Origin: Asterochloris sp. CNOR1
Taxonomy: Eukaryota > Chlorophyta > Trebouxiophyceae > Trebouxiales > Trebouxiaceae
Length of the DNA stretch: 64,000 nt
Assembly (NCBI GenBank): GCA_963969365.1
Contig: OZ017746.1
Coordinates: 186,001-250,000 of the forward strand
Direction of reading: 5' to 3'
The notes beneath the pieces were generated by a model that searched no databases, had not been told where the DNA came from, and saw only the letters and a list, made by a program, of their open reading frames with translations. Positions 1-9,756 of the stretch are shown in pieces. Both the position numbers and the translations under genes were made by a program. How positions within the stretch are numbered: the first letter of the stretch is position 1; each line of letters begins with the position of its first letter.

Positions 1-1310
1 CTGTGCTGCTGGGGAGGGCTGCTTGACCTGCGCTGCACAGTGGCGATGGGATGCCATGCAGAGGCAACAGCATCTACGATGGCTGCCTGCCAACGCTGCT
101 GCTCAGGCGGCCAAGCCAGTGCCTGGCTGGCACCAGCAGCCTGCTTGCCCGACAATTGCGGCTGGCCTGAGCCCACATGCTCTCTCAGCTGCCTGATGAG
201 GCACTACGCCTTGCGCCTGGGCTCAGCCCATTATGCTGCTCTGAAGCCTGGGTCACCCACCACCAGGTGGTGGCTGGCTGCTGCTGACCTGCAGTGCCGC
301 ACTCTGCAGAGCTTCCAGCTGGCGACTGGAAGGGCCTGCTGGTCCTGCCGGCAGCAGCTAGGCAAACTCCTGCTTACAGCACCTTCGTCAGCCAGCTGCT
401 GCGGCGTGAGGCCCAGAGCAGCAGGAGAGCCATGTGTCGAAGCGCTCAGCATGTCATGTGTCCCAGCACTGCTCAAGGGCAAGTGCTGAGGCGCGACATG
501 CCTCCTTTGTGCAACTGCTGTGCCCTGTCGTCAGCTTCAGCCTGGTCCTTGGCCACGCGGCAGCCAACCCCCTGAACTGAGCTGGGGACACCAGCAGCAG
601 CAGTTGGGATCTCCTTCATGAACAGCTGCTGCTGGAGGCTGCTCTTCTCGGCCTGCACTGCCTTCGCCTTGCCATCACCAGCCGCATGCCCAGGTGCCTA
701 AGAGCTAGGCGCCTGAAGATGCTGCGTCATGGGGCTGATCCCTCCCTGCAGCATTGCTGGGAAGGCCTGCACCTGTGCCTGCCTGACAGGATCCCGCTGC
801 AGTGGGTGGGCAGGCTCAATCTGCAGGGTAGTGCTGCCCTGCACAACTGCTGCTGCCCAGACTGGCTGGCCTGCGGCTGCTGCCGCGGCTATGGCCCGTG
901 CTGGTGGATGCCCTGCACGTATCCTGCACACAGGTCACAGTGTCCAGAAATGCTGAGGCAGAGCAGAGCGTCTCAGCAGCGTGCTGCACGTCAGTCATGC
1001 GCAGGGAGCAGTCACTGGTCTCAGACGCTGTAACCTGTGCTAGGATGCAGGTCAGCTGGGCTTGGCGTCAGGTTCAACTGGCATCAGCTTCCAGCTTAGA
1101 TGAGCAAGCAGCCTAGATCAGCCTCCGTGACCGCGTCAGCATTTCAACAGCAGCAGCTCCTGCTGCACCGCAGATAGCTCTGCTGGCTTTGTGCAGACAG
1201 CGTGCGATGGCCGCACCTGCTGGCGAGGGTGGGACAGGGCCTGGACGCTTGCCTCAAAGACAGTCACAGGGTACAGAGAACATGTTCAGCAATGCGGCAG
1301 TAGCGCCAGC
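1..1310. other. Unresolved stretch; possible minus-strand coiled-coil exon
   Basis: No gene can be assembled here. On the minus strand around 560-660 a short peptide rich in Glu, Lys and Gln (core VQAEKSSLQQQL) resembles a coiled-coil exon, and weaker minus-strand pieces lie around 380-480. None has a convincing full set of splice signals. The plus-strand open frames are dominated by Cys, Ala and Gln and look like translated CAG/TGC-rich non-coding DNA. A gene with large introns reaching in from the left edge is possible. Confidence 0.25.
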
Positions 1311-1319
1311 TAGCACGTG

Positions 1320-1990
1320 GGTATTCCCTGGCTGCATCTGGTCCCCTGGTGAAAGTTAATCTGCATGATGCAATCCAACCACATAGACAGCAGACAGGAG
1401 GCAGGCCAGTGTTGCACATGGCTGCCAACAGACCAGAGCATGAGCATGCCCAGTAACAGAATGGTGCTCTGAAGTGCAGTCTTGTGCTCAATAGCTGACT
1501 GCCCAGGCCTTATGTCCTGCACCTCTGTTGCACATGACTTTCAGAAACGTGCGCTGGCAGATGCTGCAGGTAGCGTCTTTGAGATGAGCCAACACAGCAT
1601 GAATAAGCAAAGCCACCTGCTGAACTTCGCCTACTTGCACCTGCTTCACTGCATCCCATCCTATGCAGGGCAGGCTGGCAGATGCCGCAGGCAGTTGACT
1701 GTTCAAGAGCACTGCTGTGTGCCCAGCTCAGCCCATGGAACATGTTGCCTCCTTCAGGCCACCAGGTCAGCCATTGACAGCAGCCATAAGCAGCTCCTAT
1801 GCAAGCCTTCAGCTGCTGCCTGCCACAGACTTTAAGCTGCGGCCCAAGAGGCGCCCTTCACCACCAACCTGGCAAACCGCTCCAGCTGTTGGCCCAACAT
1901 CACAAGCTCTGCTGCCAGCGTGTCAGCCTCCAGTGCATCACAATGGCCCACAAACCGACCCCTGACCGTGAGCAGCATGTTGAGTCCAGC
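1320..1990. repeat. Direct repeat, left copy (~700 bp)
   Basis: This segment is clearly related, in the same orientation, to 3660-4400. Shared landmarks include GACAGCAGAC, GAGCATGAGCATGC, GTAACAGAATGGTGCT and CATCACAATGGCC, in the same order. On the minus strand both copies read a peptide of the form LPAASASAR...VQD.R.GQ.A.E.K.AL.STILL, but this copy carries an in-frame stop there while the right copy is open. This copy is therefore probably a decayed duplicate of an exon-bearing segment. Confidence 0.6.
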
Positions 1991-2595
1991 CTATCAGTGA
2001 CTGGTACTCTGCAAAGAGACCCATCCCCACAAAGTTGGAAGCACAGCAGCAGACAACAAACAACATGGGGCTGCCACCACAAGCATGCTCAGCTACACTG
2101 AAACCTCAGGGCATGAGTGGTGGCTCTCAGCTGGTTCGTGCGGTGCAGCACATTGCTCCAGAGGCCTACGGTCTGCACAGCTCCACTTCCATACTCTGCG
2201 TGTCCTGCAACACCAGGGCGCAAGCACATGATGCTGCTTCTGCATTCCTGCTCAACAGAGCGATGGCAACATGTGCTGTGTGGAGCCTCCTCGCTGATCT
2301 TGTTGCCACTCAGTATTTTCCTGCCTGCATGGAGGCCTCCCATCGAGTGGTTGAAAGCCATGGCCAGCTGCTTAACTCCAAAGGGCATGCAGGCCCCTGC
2401 CCCGCCCACCAGTGTGGGTCATCTGCACCCGGATCCAGTGCTTCACTGTGCACAAATGCACCCTCTACAAGCAGTTCTGGCAGGCCGCCGCATTCCGCTC
2501 TTAGATTAGCCTGAGCCAGATTCCGCCCTCAAAAATCAAACAGCTCAAGGCCTCATAAATCATTGCTGCTGGCTCCGACACCACGCCCCTAGCAG

Positions 2596-2852
2596 ACTGC
2601 CGATCGTCAACGACGATAAGCCCTGCGTGGTGGACGCCCACATCCCTTGGTTCAGTGACAAGACGCTGTACATGGACACGGAGGGCGTGTACTACAAGAT
2701 CAATGGCCGCCGGTACTATGTGCACGACCAAGTGATGATTTTGGCCTGCAAGCAAGGTCTCAAGGAGCCTCTGCGGCCCAAATCCCTGATGTATGAATGG
2801 GTGCAACAGCGTGGAGACCCAGACGTGCACGCCTACTACATCGGCAAGGACA
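2596..2852 (+). CDS. Orphan exon, possibly BAH-like domain
   Basis: An 86-codon open stretch sits between a CTAGCAG acceptor and a GTAAGC donor. It has balanced amino-acid use, unlike the surrounding translations. The peptide includes VVDAHIPWFSDKTLYM, GVYYKINGRRYYVHDQVMI and SLMYEWVQQRGDPDVHAYYIG. The Tyr-rich 'YY.ING..Y.V.D.V' pattern recalls BAH-type chromatin modules, but that is a weak resemblance. I could not find the flanking exons. It lies between the two copies of the ~700-bp direct repeat, so it may be part of a gene with large introns or a stranded gene fragment. Confidence 0.4.
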
Positions 2853-3655
2853 CGTAAGCGCCTAGCATGCTTTCTTACAAGTCTTCAGCCACCATTAAAT
2901 CATGCCTCGTGGCTTCGTCAATGATGAACCTGATCAGGTGCTCGAGGGCTTTCATGCTTCCAGGCCAGCCCACACCATGAACAGTGCCTTGTGTACAACT
3001 ACAGTCTATAATTGTGCTTCAGCACTCTCAGCTGCTCCAAGACTCTTTGCACCAGGTGGCACCAGCAGAGCAAAAGGCATCAGCCGCTCACCCTGACCGT
3101 AGCAGTAAGTCTTCAGACACTTGGAAGTCATATCACTATAGTCCCAGTGCAGCAGGTGCTAATGCATTCCATTTGGTCATGGAAGGGGATGAGGAAGGGC
3201 TAAGCTTAAGGTTTGCTTGTTTTGCCGGGCACCACATTCTGGCTGAAGTACAGCGCACAGCCATTCAGATCGGTGATGACCTTCACACGGCTCGTGCTGG
3301 AGGCGTCCTCACGGCGCATCAGGGTGCAAGCTGGGCTTCGCAGCAGGCATGACAGGTCAGCAGGCCTGCCTGCTAAGGACTCTCAGCAACGTGATGCAGA
3401 ATGCTGTGCTGCAGCTGGTCAGCAGTCTCAAAGCAGTCAAAAGGCCTGCAGGAGCCGCTGATGAGCACAGTGCCTCCCTGCTTGAGTTCTGAGCTCACGG
3501 AACAGGCCACAGTGTACACAGCATCAACTTTTGCATGTTACCCCGCTACTAGATGCTGGCGACTCTGCTCTCCAATCATTCAAACCCTGTGAGTGTGGAT
3601 ATGTGGTCATCACCAGGAGTCAGGGTGAGCAGGCTGCTGAGTGAGTCTGTTGGGA
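2853..3655. other. No recognisable gene
   Basis: After the donor of the orphan exon I see no further exon with convincing composition. Somewhat AT-richer tracts around 3080-3250 and 3480-3600 carry no motif I recognise. Downstream exons of the orphan-exon gene could be hidden here. Confidence 0.3.
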
Positions 3656-3659
3656 GGTC

Positions 3660-4400
3660 TGTGAGGCAGGGGAGGCATGTCTCATCAGACAGTTGTCTGC
3701 ATGATGCAAAGCAAGCAGACAGACAGCAGACGGAATGCAGGCCAGGGTTGTACATGCCGTGAATGGCTGCCCACAGACCAGGGCATGAGCATGCATGCTC
3801 ATATGAGCGTGCCAGGTCTGGCCCGTAACAGAATGGTGCTGTGAAGTGCAGCCTTGAGCTCGACAGCTGGTTGCCCAAGCCTGGCGTCCTGCACCTGTGT
3901 GGCAAAGGACTTCATCTGGCGTGCGCTTGCAGATGCCGCAGGCAGCCTCTCAATGATTGGCAGAAACAGCATGTTGTTGCAGAGCCACCTGCTCGCGAGC
4001 CGCCTACTTGCACCTGCTCCACTGCCTTCCACACTATGCAGAACAGACTGGCGCAGGCAGCTGACTTTCCAACAGCAGTGCACTGTGCCCAGCTTAGCCC
4101 ATGGCCATGCAGCATGTCAGCTGCTTCAGCCACCAGGTCAGCCATCCACAGCAGCCGTGAGCAGCTCCCTTGCAACCCATGAGCTGCTGCCTGCCACAGC
4201 AATCAAGCTGCAGCCACATGAGAAGCAGCCCAAGCCCCTCACCAGTAATCTGGCCAACACCCCACTTGTCGGCCTGAATTCAGAAGCTGCTGTCCCTCTG
4301 CTGCGAGGCTGTCAGCCGCCAGTCATCACAATGGCCTCCAAGCAGGCTTCTGTTGGTGAGAAGCGCGCTGCCCACAGAACCAGCGTGCAGGGACCAGCAT
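3660..4400. repeat. Direct repeat, right copy (~740 bp)
   Basis: This is the second copy of the repeat at 1320-1990. On the minus strand it keeps two open peptides, MADLVAEAADMLHGHG (around 4100-4160) and a Lys/Gln-rich piece containing QMKSFATQVQDARLGQ (around 3850-3950). They are separated by what may be an intron. The pair may be exons of an unrecognised minus-strand gene with helical segments; the left copy has lost this frame. Confidence 0.5.
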
Positions 4401-4710
4401 GTAAGGGAGCGGTACTTTCAATAGCTGAATGTGTCTGTGAACTTTGCAGGTGGTTGCCTGTGAAGGAGCTGCAACAGCATGGCAAGAAAGCGAACGATCT
4501 CCTTCAGACTGCGACTGTTCTGAGCTGCATGGCTCTGCTCAGCTTCCTGGGGGCAGCACTTGTCTGTGTGAGCTGTGAAAGCATTTTCAGTCTTGAGTGG
4601 ATTATCAATCTAAGGAAGTAGCATTCAAAACGTGCTTCCATCCCAGCCTCAGACGCAGGACTGCAGGCATTGGAGTGGATCTCTGCAGTTCGACGCTCAT
4701 CCCTCAAATC

Positions 4711-7702
4711 ATGGCTTGCAGACTGCACGGTGGATGCAGCCTGAGGGCGCCGCATGCCAGGTCCACAGGTAGCTGCCGGCCCCTGTACCTGCGATCTCGA
4801 TCAGCAGCCGGCCCCACCAGGTGCCATGCGCATCAGGCTGGCAAGCAGCTGGGCCAGTCCATGGCAGCTGCCCTGGCCGCCGCTGTGCTGATGGCGCAGC
4901 CAGTGGCTGCCGCTAGCCTCAAGGAGACAGCCAGTGACCAGCTGGAGAAGACTACGACACAGCTGGAGGTGAGAATCTTGCCGGATGCTGCGCAGCATTT
5001 GCTGACTGGACCAACACAGCTGCATGGGTGCAGAAGGATATCCAGGTATCATCACAGTGTCCCTGCCTGCCTGTGGCTGGTGAACCATGCTATCCCTGGG
5101 AATGAATGCCCACTGTGATGCCTCACAGACTCAGGGAGCTTGCTGGTGCGCATACTTGCACAGCGCAAGCCTGCCAGATGCAAGAGATGCCTTTCCCTGC
5201 TGGCAGACTGCAAATTCAGCTGAGTGGCTTTCGTCATGCTACAGTATTGCACAGCACAAGTCCCTTAGCTCCAAGAAAAGTTGGCAATGCATGTTGCAGC
5301 CCTCTGGACGAGAGGTTCCCCTGGAGTGTTGGCTGCTCCCAAGCCGTGGCAGCAGACTCTATGACTGGAGCTTGCTTTACTGCTTAGGGCAGTTTTTTAT
5401 CCTCTAATAATCAGTTGCGGTGCTTGCCAACAACCAGCTCATAGCAGGGCATGCGGCACAAGTCCTGTGTGTGTATGTCGACAAGAGCAGCATGCTGGCA
5501 GGCGGTGCAGCAGATGCTGCTACTGTGCGGGGCAGACTAAGTTCCTAGTGTGCACACGGCCTCCACGCCATGCACATCGTGCTGTCTCTGGACCTGCAGA
5601 GGCTGTCTGGAAGCCCCCACAGCATTGCCTGGCGCAGCCAGGTTGCATGCTGATGCCCACGCTTCCTGCTGATGATGCTTGCCTGCAGCCTGGCGTGGTC
5701 CTCTGAGAAGGCTGAGCAGACGCAAGGGGCTCCTTCAGTGCAGCTTGTGTGGATGTACCGCGGCCCTGACTGCCCTGGCGGCAGCTGCTCTGTGAGCCCA
5801 CCCTATGCAGCTCTTTCTTCCCTGCCCACAGAGCCTCTGTGGTGCCCCTGCAGTGGTTGACTGAGGGCATGTAGCAGTCTCAAGACGAACACCGTCCCCC
5901 AGTTGGTGCAGTATGCTGACTCTCCGTGCTTCTGCACTGCAGAAGCTGTCAGGGGTGCACCTGTGCTTCCTTCACTGTGCACAGATGCCACCGTCGCATT
6001 CAATCGCCCTGCTCCTGCCCCCTGCAGAGGGGCTGTGGACCATCTTCCTGGCACCCCTGCAGACGCTGTTCGTCAAGCGCTGCCACCTTCAAAGCTGACG
6101 TCCTGCTTCTGCCTCCTGCAGAGGCTATTTAAGAAGGTGGAGCAGTCTCAGGGGGACAGCCCTCTGGACCCAGAGCGCAAGGGCAAGCCCTTCGGCGTGG
6201 GCGACCCCGAATTCAAACTGAAGGCCCCATTGACTGGGGAGTCCTCCCGCAAGGCCTCCAAGTACAGCGTGGGGCCCACGGTGCAGGGGGACGTCCCCCG
6301 GCTCCCCTCTCCACTGCCGAGGGCTGCCCGGCCGGGGCCTGCGCCTGCGCCCGTCAAGATCTTCTCGGGGGAGGGCGGCGAAGGTGGGGCTGCTTGCCGT
6401 ATAGGGGGGAGCCTGGCTGCAGGGTCTTGCAATCTAGCTCTTGAGCGGCAGCACAGGGCACTGCCTGAGCGTGGGCAGCAGGATTCTGCTTGAGCGGAGG
6501 CAGCAGATGGAGAGTGCCTTTGCACATGGCTGTGCCACGGGCTTGCGAAGTGCCTGTCTGCGAGGACGTCTTGTGGGTTGCTGCGCTGGCCCTCATACTC
6601 TAGCACTCACGCAACAGCACAGGGCACTGCCTGAGCATGAGCAGCCTGGGTTCTTGATCCCAAGCGCTCCAAGTTGCAGCACAGGACAGTGCTCAAGCGC
6701 AAGCAGCAGGGTGCGGAGCGCCTCTTCTGATGGCTGCGCCTGGCAAGGATCCGCACTGGGGAGGGTGGCCCACCTATGGAGTTGTGAGAGGGAGGACAAG
6801 GCTGGACCAGTGTGCAATCAAAGCTGCTGCTCACTGGTGTCCCTTCACACGGTAAACCCATTGCCGGGCCCACCTCAGACATCTCGCTGTGCCTCCTGCC
6901 TGCAGCTGCCAAGCAGGGGCAGAAGGGCGCAGGCACGCTGCAGCAGAAGGGCTCTGCCCCCGCCCCCAAGACCTCTGAGGACAAAGCTGAGAGCAAGCGG
7001 GAGGCTGACACCATCAACTTTGCAGCCAGTGAGTGTTTGACTGGGTACCCAGGCCAACTGCGCTGTCTGCCTGTCTGGGTTGGAAAAGTTGAGGGCCGGC
7101 AAGGCTGGGTCTGCTAGTGTCCTGCATCAAGGGTACAGCCACCTGAGAGGAGCAGCTTTGGGTCAGAGAAGCCGCAGAAGCAGCTTCCATGCAGTGCTGT
7201 GGTTGGGGTGCTCAGGCCCAGCATACCACTGCCTGCCTGCCTGATGGACACACATGCAGGCGTCGCTACAGAGAGCAGCCCCAGCCATTGCACTGCCTGC
7301 ACCCCTGACAAGGACACATTGTGCCTGCCTGCAGAGAGCAGCCCCAACTCAGAGCAGCAGAAGCAGCCCCCCCAGGTGGCCCCGGAGACTGCCCCCAGCT
7401 CTGCCAATGTGCCCAACCCTCTGAAGAACCTGCCAGTGCTCACTGACCCGGCCGCCCCCATCTCCCAGTCAGCCCAGGAGACGCTATCTGAGAAGGGAGG
7501 GGCAGCCGCCGAAACCGTCAAGAAGGCCGCTGACCAGGCACCAGGCCTGTTTGACCTGCTCAAAGGTGGGCTGCTCCATTGCTTGCTGCCATGTGTTGTC
7601 TTGCCTGCCGTCCAGGTCAGCAATAGTCCTCCACATGCATGCATATGCCAAGCCAGTTGATCTCACAGCATCCATTCTGCTTGTGCAGATGCAGTCCAGT
7701 GA
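4711..7702 (+). CDS. Thylakoid-lumen-targeted protein, unknown family
   Basis: Five exons join in phase: 4711-4968, 6122-6383, 6906-7028, 7335-7565 and 7689-7702, giving about 295 aa. The start is the ATG that opens an Arg/Ser/Ala-rich, acid-poor leader of ~50 residues, typical of a chloroplast transit peptide. It is followed by a hydrophobic stretch (MAAALAAAVLMAQPVAAA) ending in an Ala-x-Ala type cleavage site. This bipartite signal predicts delivery to the thylakoid lumen. The mature part starts with a charged helix (LKETASDQLEKTTTQLE). It continues as Lys/Glu/Pro/Gln-rich, low-complexity sequence with no domain I recognise, and ends in a helical segment (ETVKKAADQAPGLFDLLK). The first intron is long (1153 bp) and could hide another phase-0 exon. 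The targeting call is firmer than any function, which is unknown. Confidence 0.7.
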
Positions 7703-8247
7703 AGTCATTCAGAGCCAGCTCCTCTTGATACCGACATACTCATTCATCTTGATGTCAGCAAGCAAAGTGTGCATTGCGACATGCCTCCCTGAAGTCACTG
7801 ACCATCCATTTTGACACTTGCTTGTTCAGACCCTCCTCATGCGCTTGAGCTCAAGCAATGCCTACGTTGCCCCTCCTCACTTTGCCAAACAACCCTAGGT
7901 GGTCAAACCCTTACTTTGAATTATGCTGACAAGGGCGAATGCAACCCGATCCGCGCAGTTCGACAGGCAGCAGTGGGCACATGACTATTCTGAGTCAGAC
8001 CGTCCGCAGCGACCTTGTTGCCTCGGACAAGGCCTCTGTGATTGATGTCAGGCCTCTGTGGTTGATGTGATCACTGACGGCCTCAGACAGTGCTGTGCCA
8101 GACTCTGGCGCGTCCGGATGGCTCACCCTTAGGGTGAGTTGCAAAACCAGATGGTACAACTGAGCATCCATGGCTCTGGGCGCAAGACACTTGTGTCTGA
8201 TGCACCCACTTGTGATGGGTTGGTTCTGCTGACGAGGATCTTGTGTA

Positions 8248-9044
8248 TTGCTTCTACCTCTGCCACCAGTGTCTCGGCTTGCTGCAGGAGCCAGCATATA
8301 GTGCGCACGGTGGCGCTCACTGCTGCCACCTTATTGTCAGGGCACTACAGGGCACTGCAGCAACAACAGAGCCCAGGAAGTTGCACAGCTGACGTACATG
8401 CTGATGTGAAGCCTTGTGCATCCAGCAATGGCAGCAGGAGGCACAGACAAGGTGCACCCCTACAGCAGCAGGTATTGTTTGTGTGTACCTTGCCACCAGC
8501 CCTCTATTGACAGTCGTCAGGACTGGATGCTGGACTGGCAGCAAGGGCAGGTTGCTGCAGCGCCACAGATGCAGCTATGGGATAGTAACAATTGGTCACC
8601 AGGATTGTGCAAAATGCTAGAGCAGGACAAGGGAACATGCACGACGTGTGTGCTGACAGGCAGCTTTGCAATGGACTCTTTGACCACCTGGGCTCATGCC
8701 AGCCCTGCTTGTCAGGCAGTTCATTTGGACAGTTACCTGTCAGCAAACATGTGTTGCATGATCTTTTCTCCTGCTCTAGTAATCTGCGTAATCCAGGTAT
8801 CCATCTGGCACTATGCCATTGCTGCGCATCTGTAGCGCTGCAGCAACCTGCCATTGCTGGCAGTCCAATACCCAATCTTGACGGCTGTTAGTACAGGGCT
8901 GGTGACCAGGTACACACAATGCCAGCTGCTGTGGGGTGCACGTCTTTGCATCCTGCTGCCATTGCTGGATGCGCGAGGCTGTAACCATCAGCGTGCTGCG
9001 TGCGTTTGCTGCGGGCATTGCTTCTACCTCTGCCACCAGTGTCT
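8248..9044. repeat. 28-bp direct repeats bracketing the palindrome
   Basis: The same 28-bp word (begins ATTGCTTCTACC, ends CACCAGTGTCT) occurs at 8248-8275 and 9017-9044, both on the plus strand and both followed within a few bases by CTGCAGG. The inverted repeat lies between them. The word is too long to be a normal target-site duplication of a small DNA transposon. Confidence 0.7.
8415..8990. repeat. Large imperfect inverted repeat (palindrome)
   Basis: Two arms of roughly 260 bp lie head to head around a centre near 8700. The left arm starts at CATCCAGCAATGGCAGCAGG (~8418) and the right arm ends with its near-complement CCTGCTGCCATTGCTGGATG (~8980). Matching landmarks follow inward, including ACCAGCCCT, AGCAGGTTGCTGCAGCG versus its complement, and GCTGACAGG / CCTGTCAGC next to the centre. 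I estimate three-quarters identity or better between arms. No transposase frame was seen. It could be a foldback/MITE-like element or a head-to-head duplication. Confidence 0.7.
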
Positions 9045-9756
9045 ATCTAGCTGCAGGTGTTTAAGAGATCTGGAATGCCTGCAGATTTGTGGTTGGGAAC
9101 AAAGAGGTGACTGGCACACATTCCTTGCTGTCTGTCATTCAGACTGAGGTTGCTATGTCACTGTTTGGCAGCAGCTGTGCTGCTCATCTGCAAATCAATC
9201 TGATGGCACTCCTGGCTGACACTGCCATCTGTGCAGAGGACCTCAAGGCAGCATCTGAGCGCCCTCCACATCAGCTGGAGTGTGACGCTGTGCTGTTCTG
9301 TCATAAGCACTACATCAGAAGCGGTGGCAACTTGCCAACTTCTGAAAACCCATTAGAGGCTTGAGCTGTGGCACTATGGCTGACAAGCAACTGCTGACAG
9401 TCAAGAGCATTGTACTGAGTGACATTGTCTTTGAGCTTGAGACACACTATTTGCTGGACTGAACTGATGGCTCTTGTCACAGATGTTTTCCACTTGTTAC
9501 CATTTATGGATGGATCAGCAAGATACACAGCTCACTTCATTCCCAGTGAATTGCAAGCAATCTGTCTGTGAGAACAGGGTGACTGCAAAGACACTTGTAC
9601 AGGAAACAGATAAACATAAGCTCAGCAACAGTTGCACCATAATCAAATGTGTGCATCATGGCTGGGGGTGAGGCAGCGGAACAGACAGTGAACTTCATGT
9701 GAGTGCCTCATTCATGGGCCATCAACCAGTAGCGCTCGCTGAGGTTACATGCTCAC

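Larger units (their letters stand above)
7703..9756. other. Intergenic region with repeats
   Basis: This stretch between the end of the lumen-protein gene and the 3' end of the minus-strand membrane-protein gene has no convincing coding exon. It contains the palindrome and direct repeats listed separately, and a small tandem duplication near 8033-8075 (GGCCTCTGTG.TTGATGT twice). A minus-strand open stretch at 9310-9480 could be the 3' end of the neighbouring gene but lacks clear splice signals. Confidence 0.45.

Noticed and set aside
3854-4621. 255-codon plus-strand frame
   Set aside because: Cys/Ala/Leu/Gln-rich composition of translated repeat DNA. The related copy at 1.5-2.0 kb does not keep the frame, and conservation is better on the minus strand.
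8415-8990. Palindrome considered as a complete DNA transposon
   Set aside because: No transposase frame, no short target-site duplication, and no defined terminal motif could be seen.
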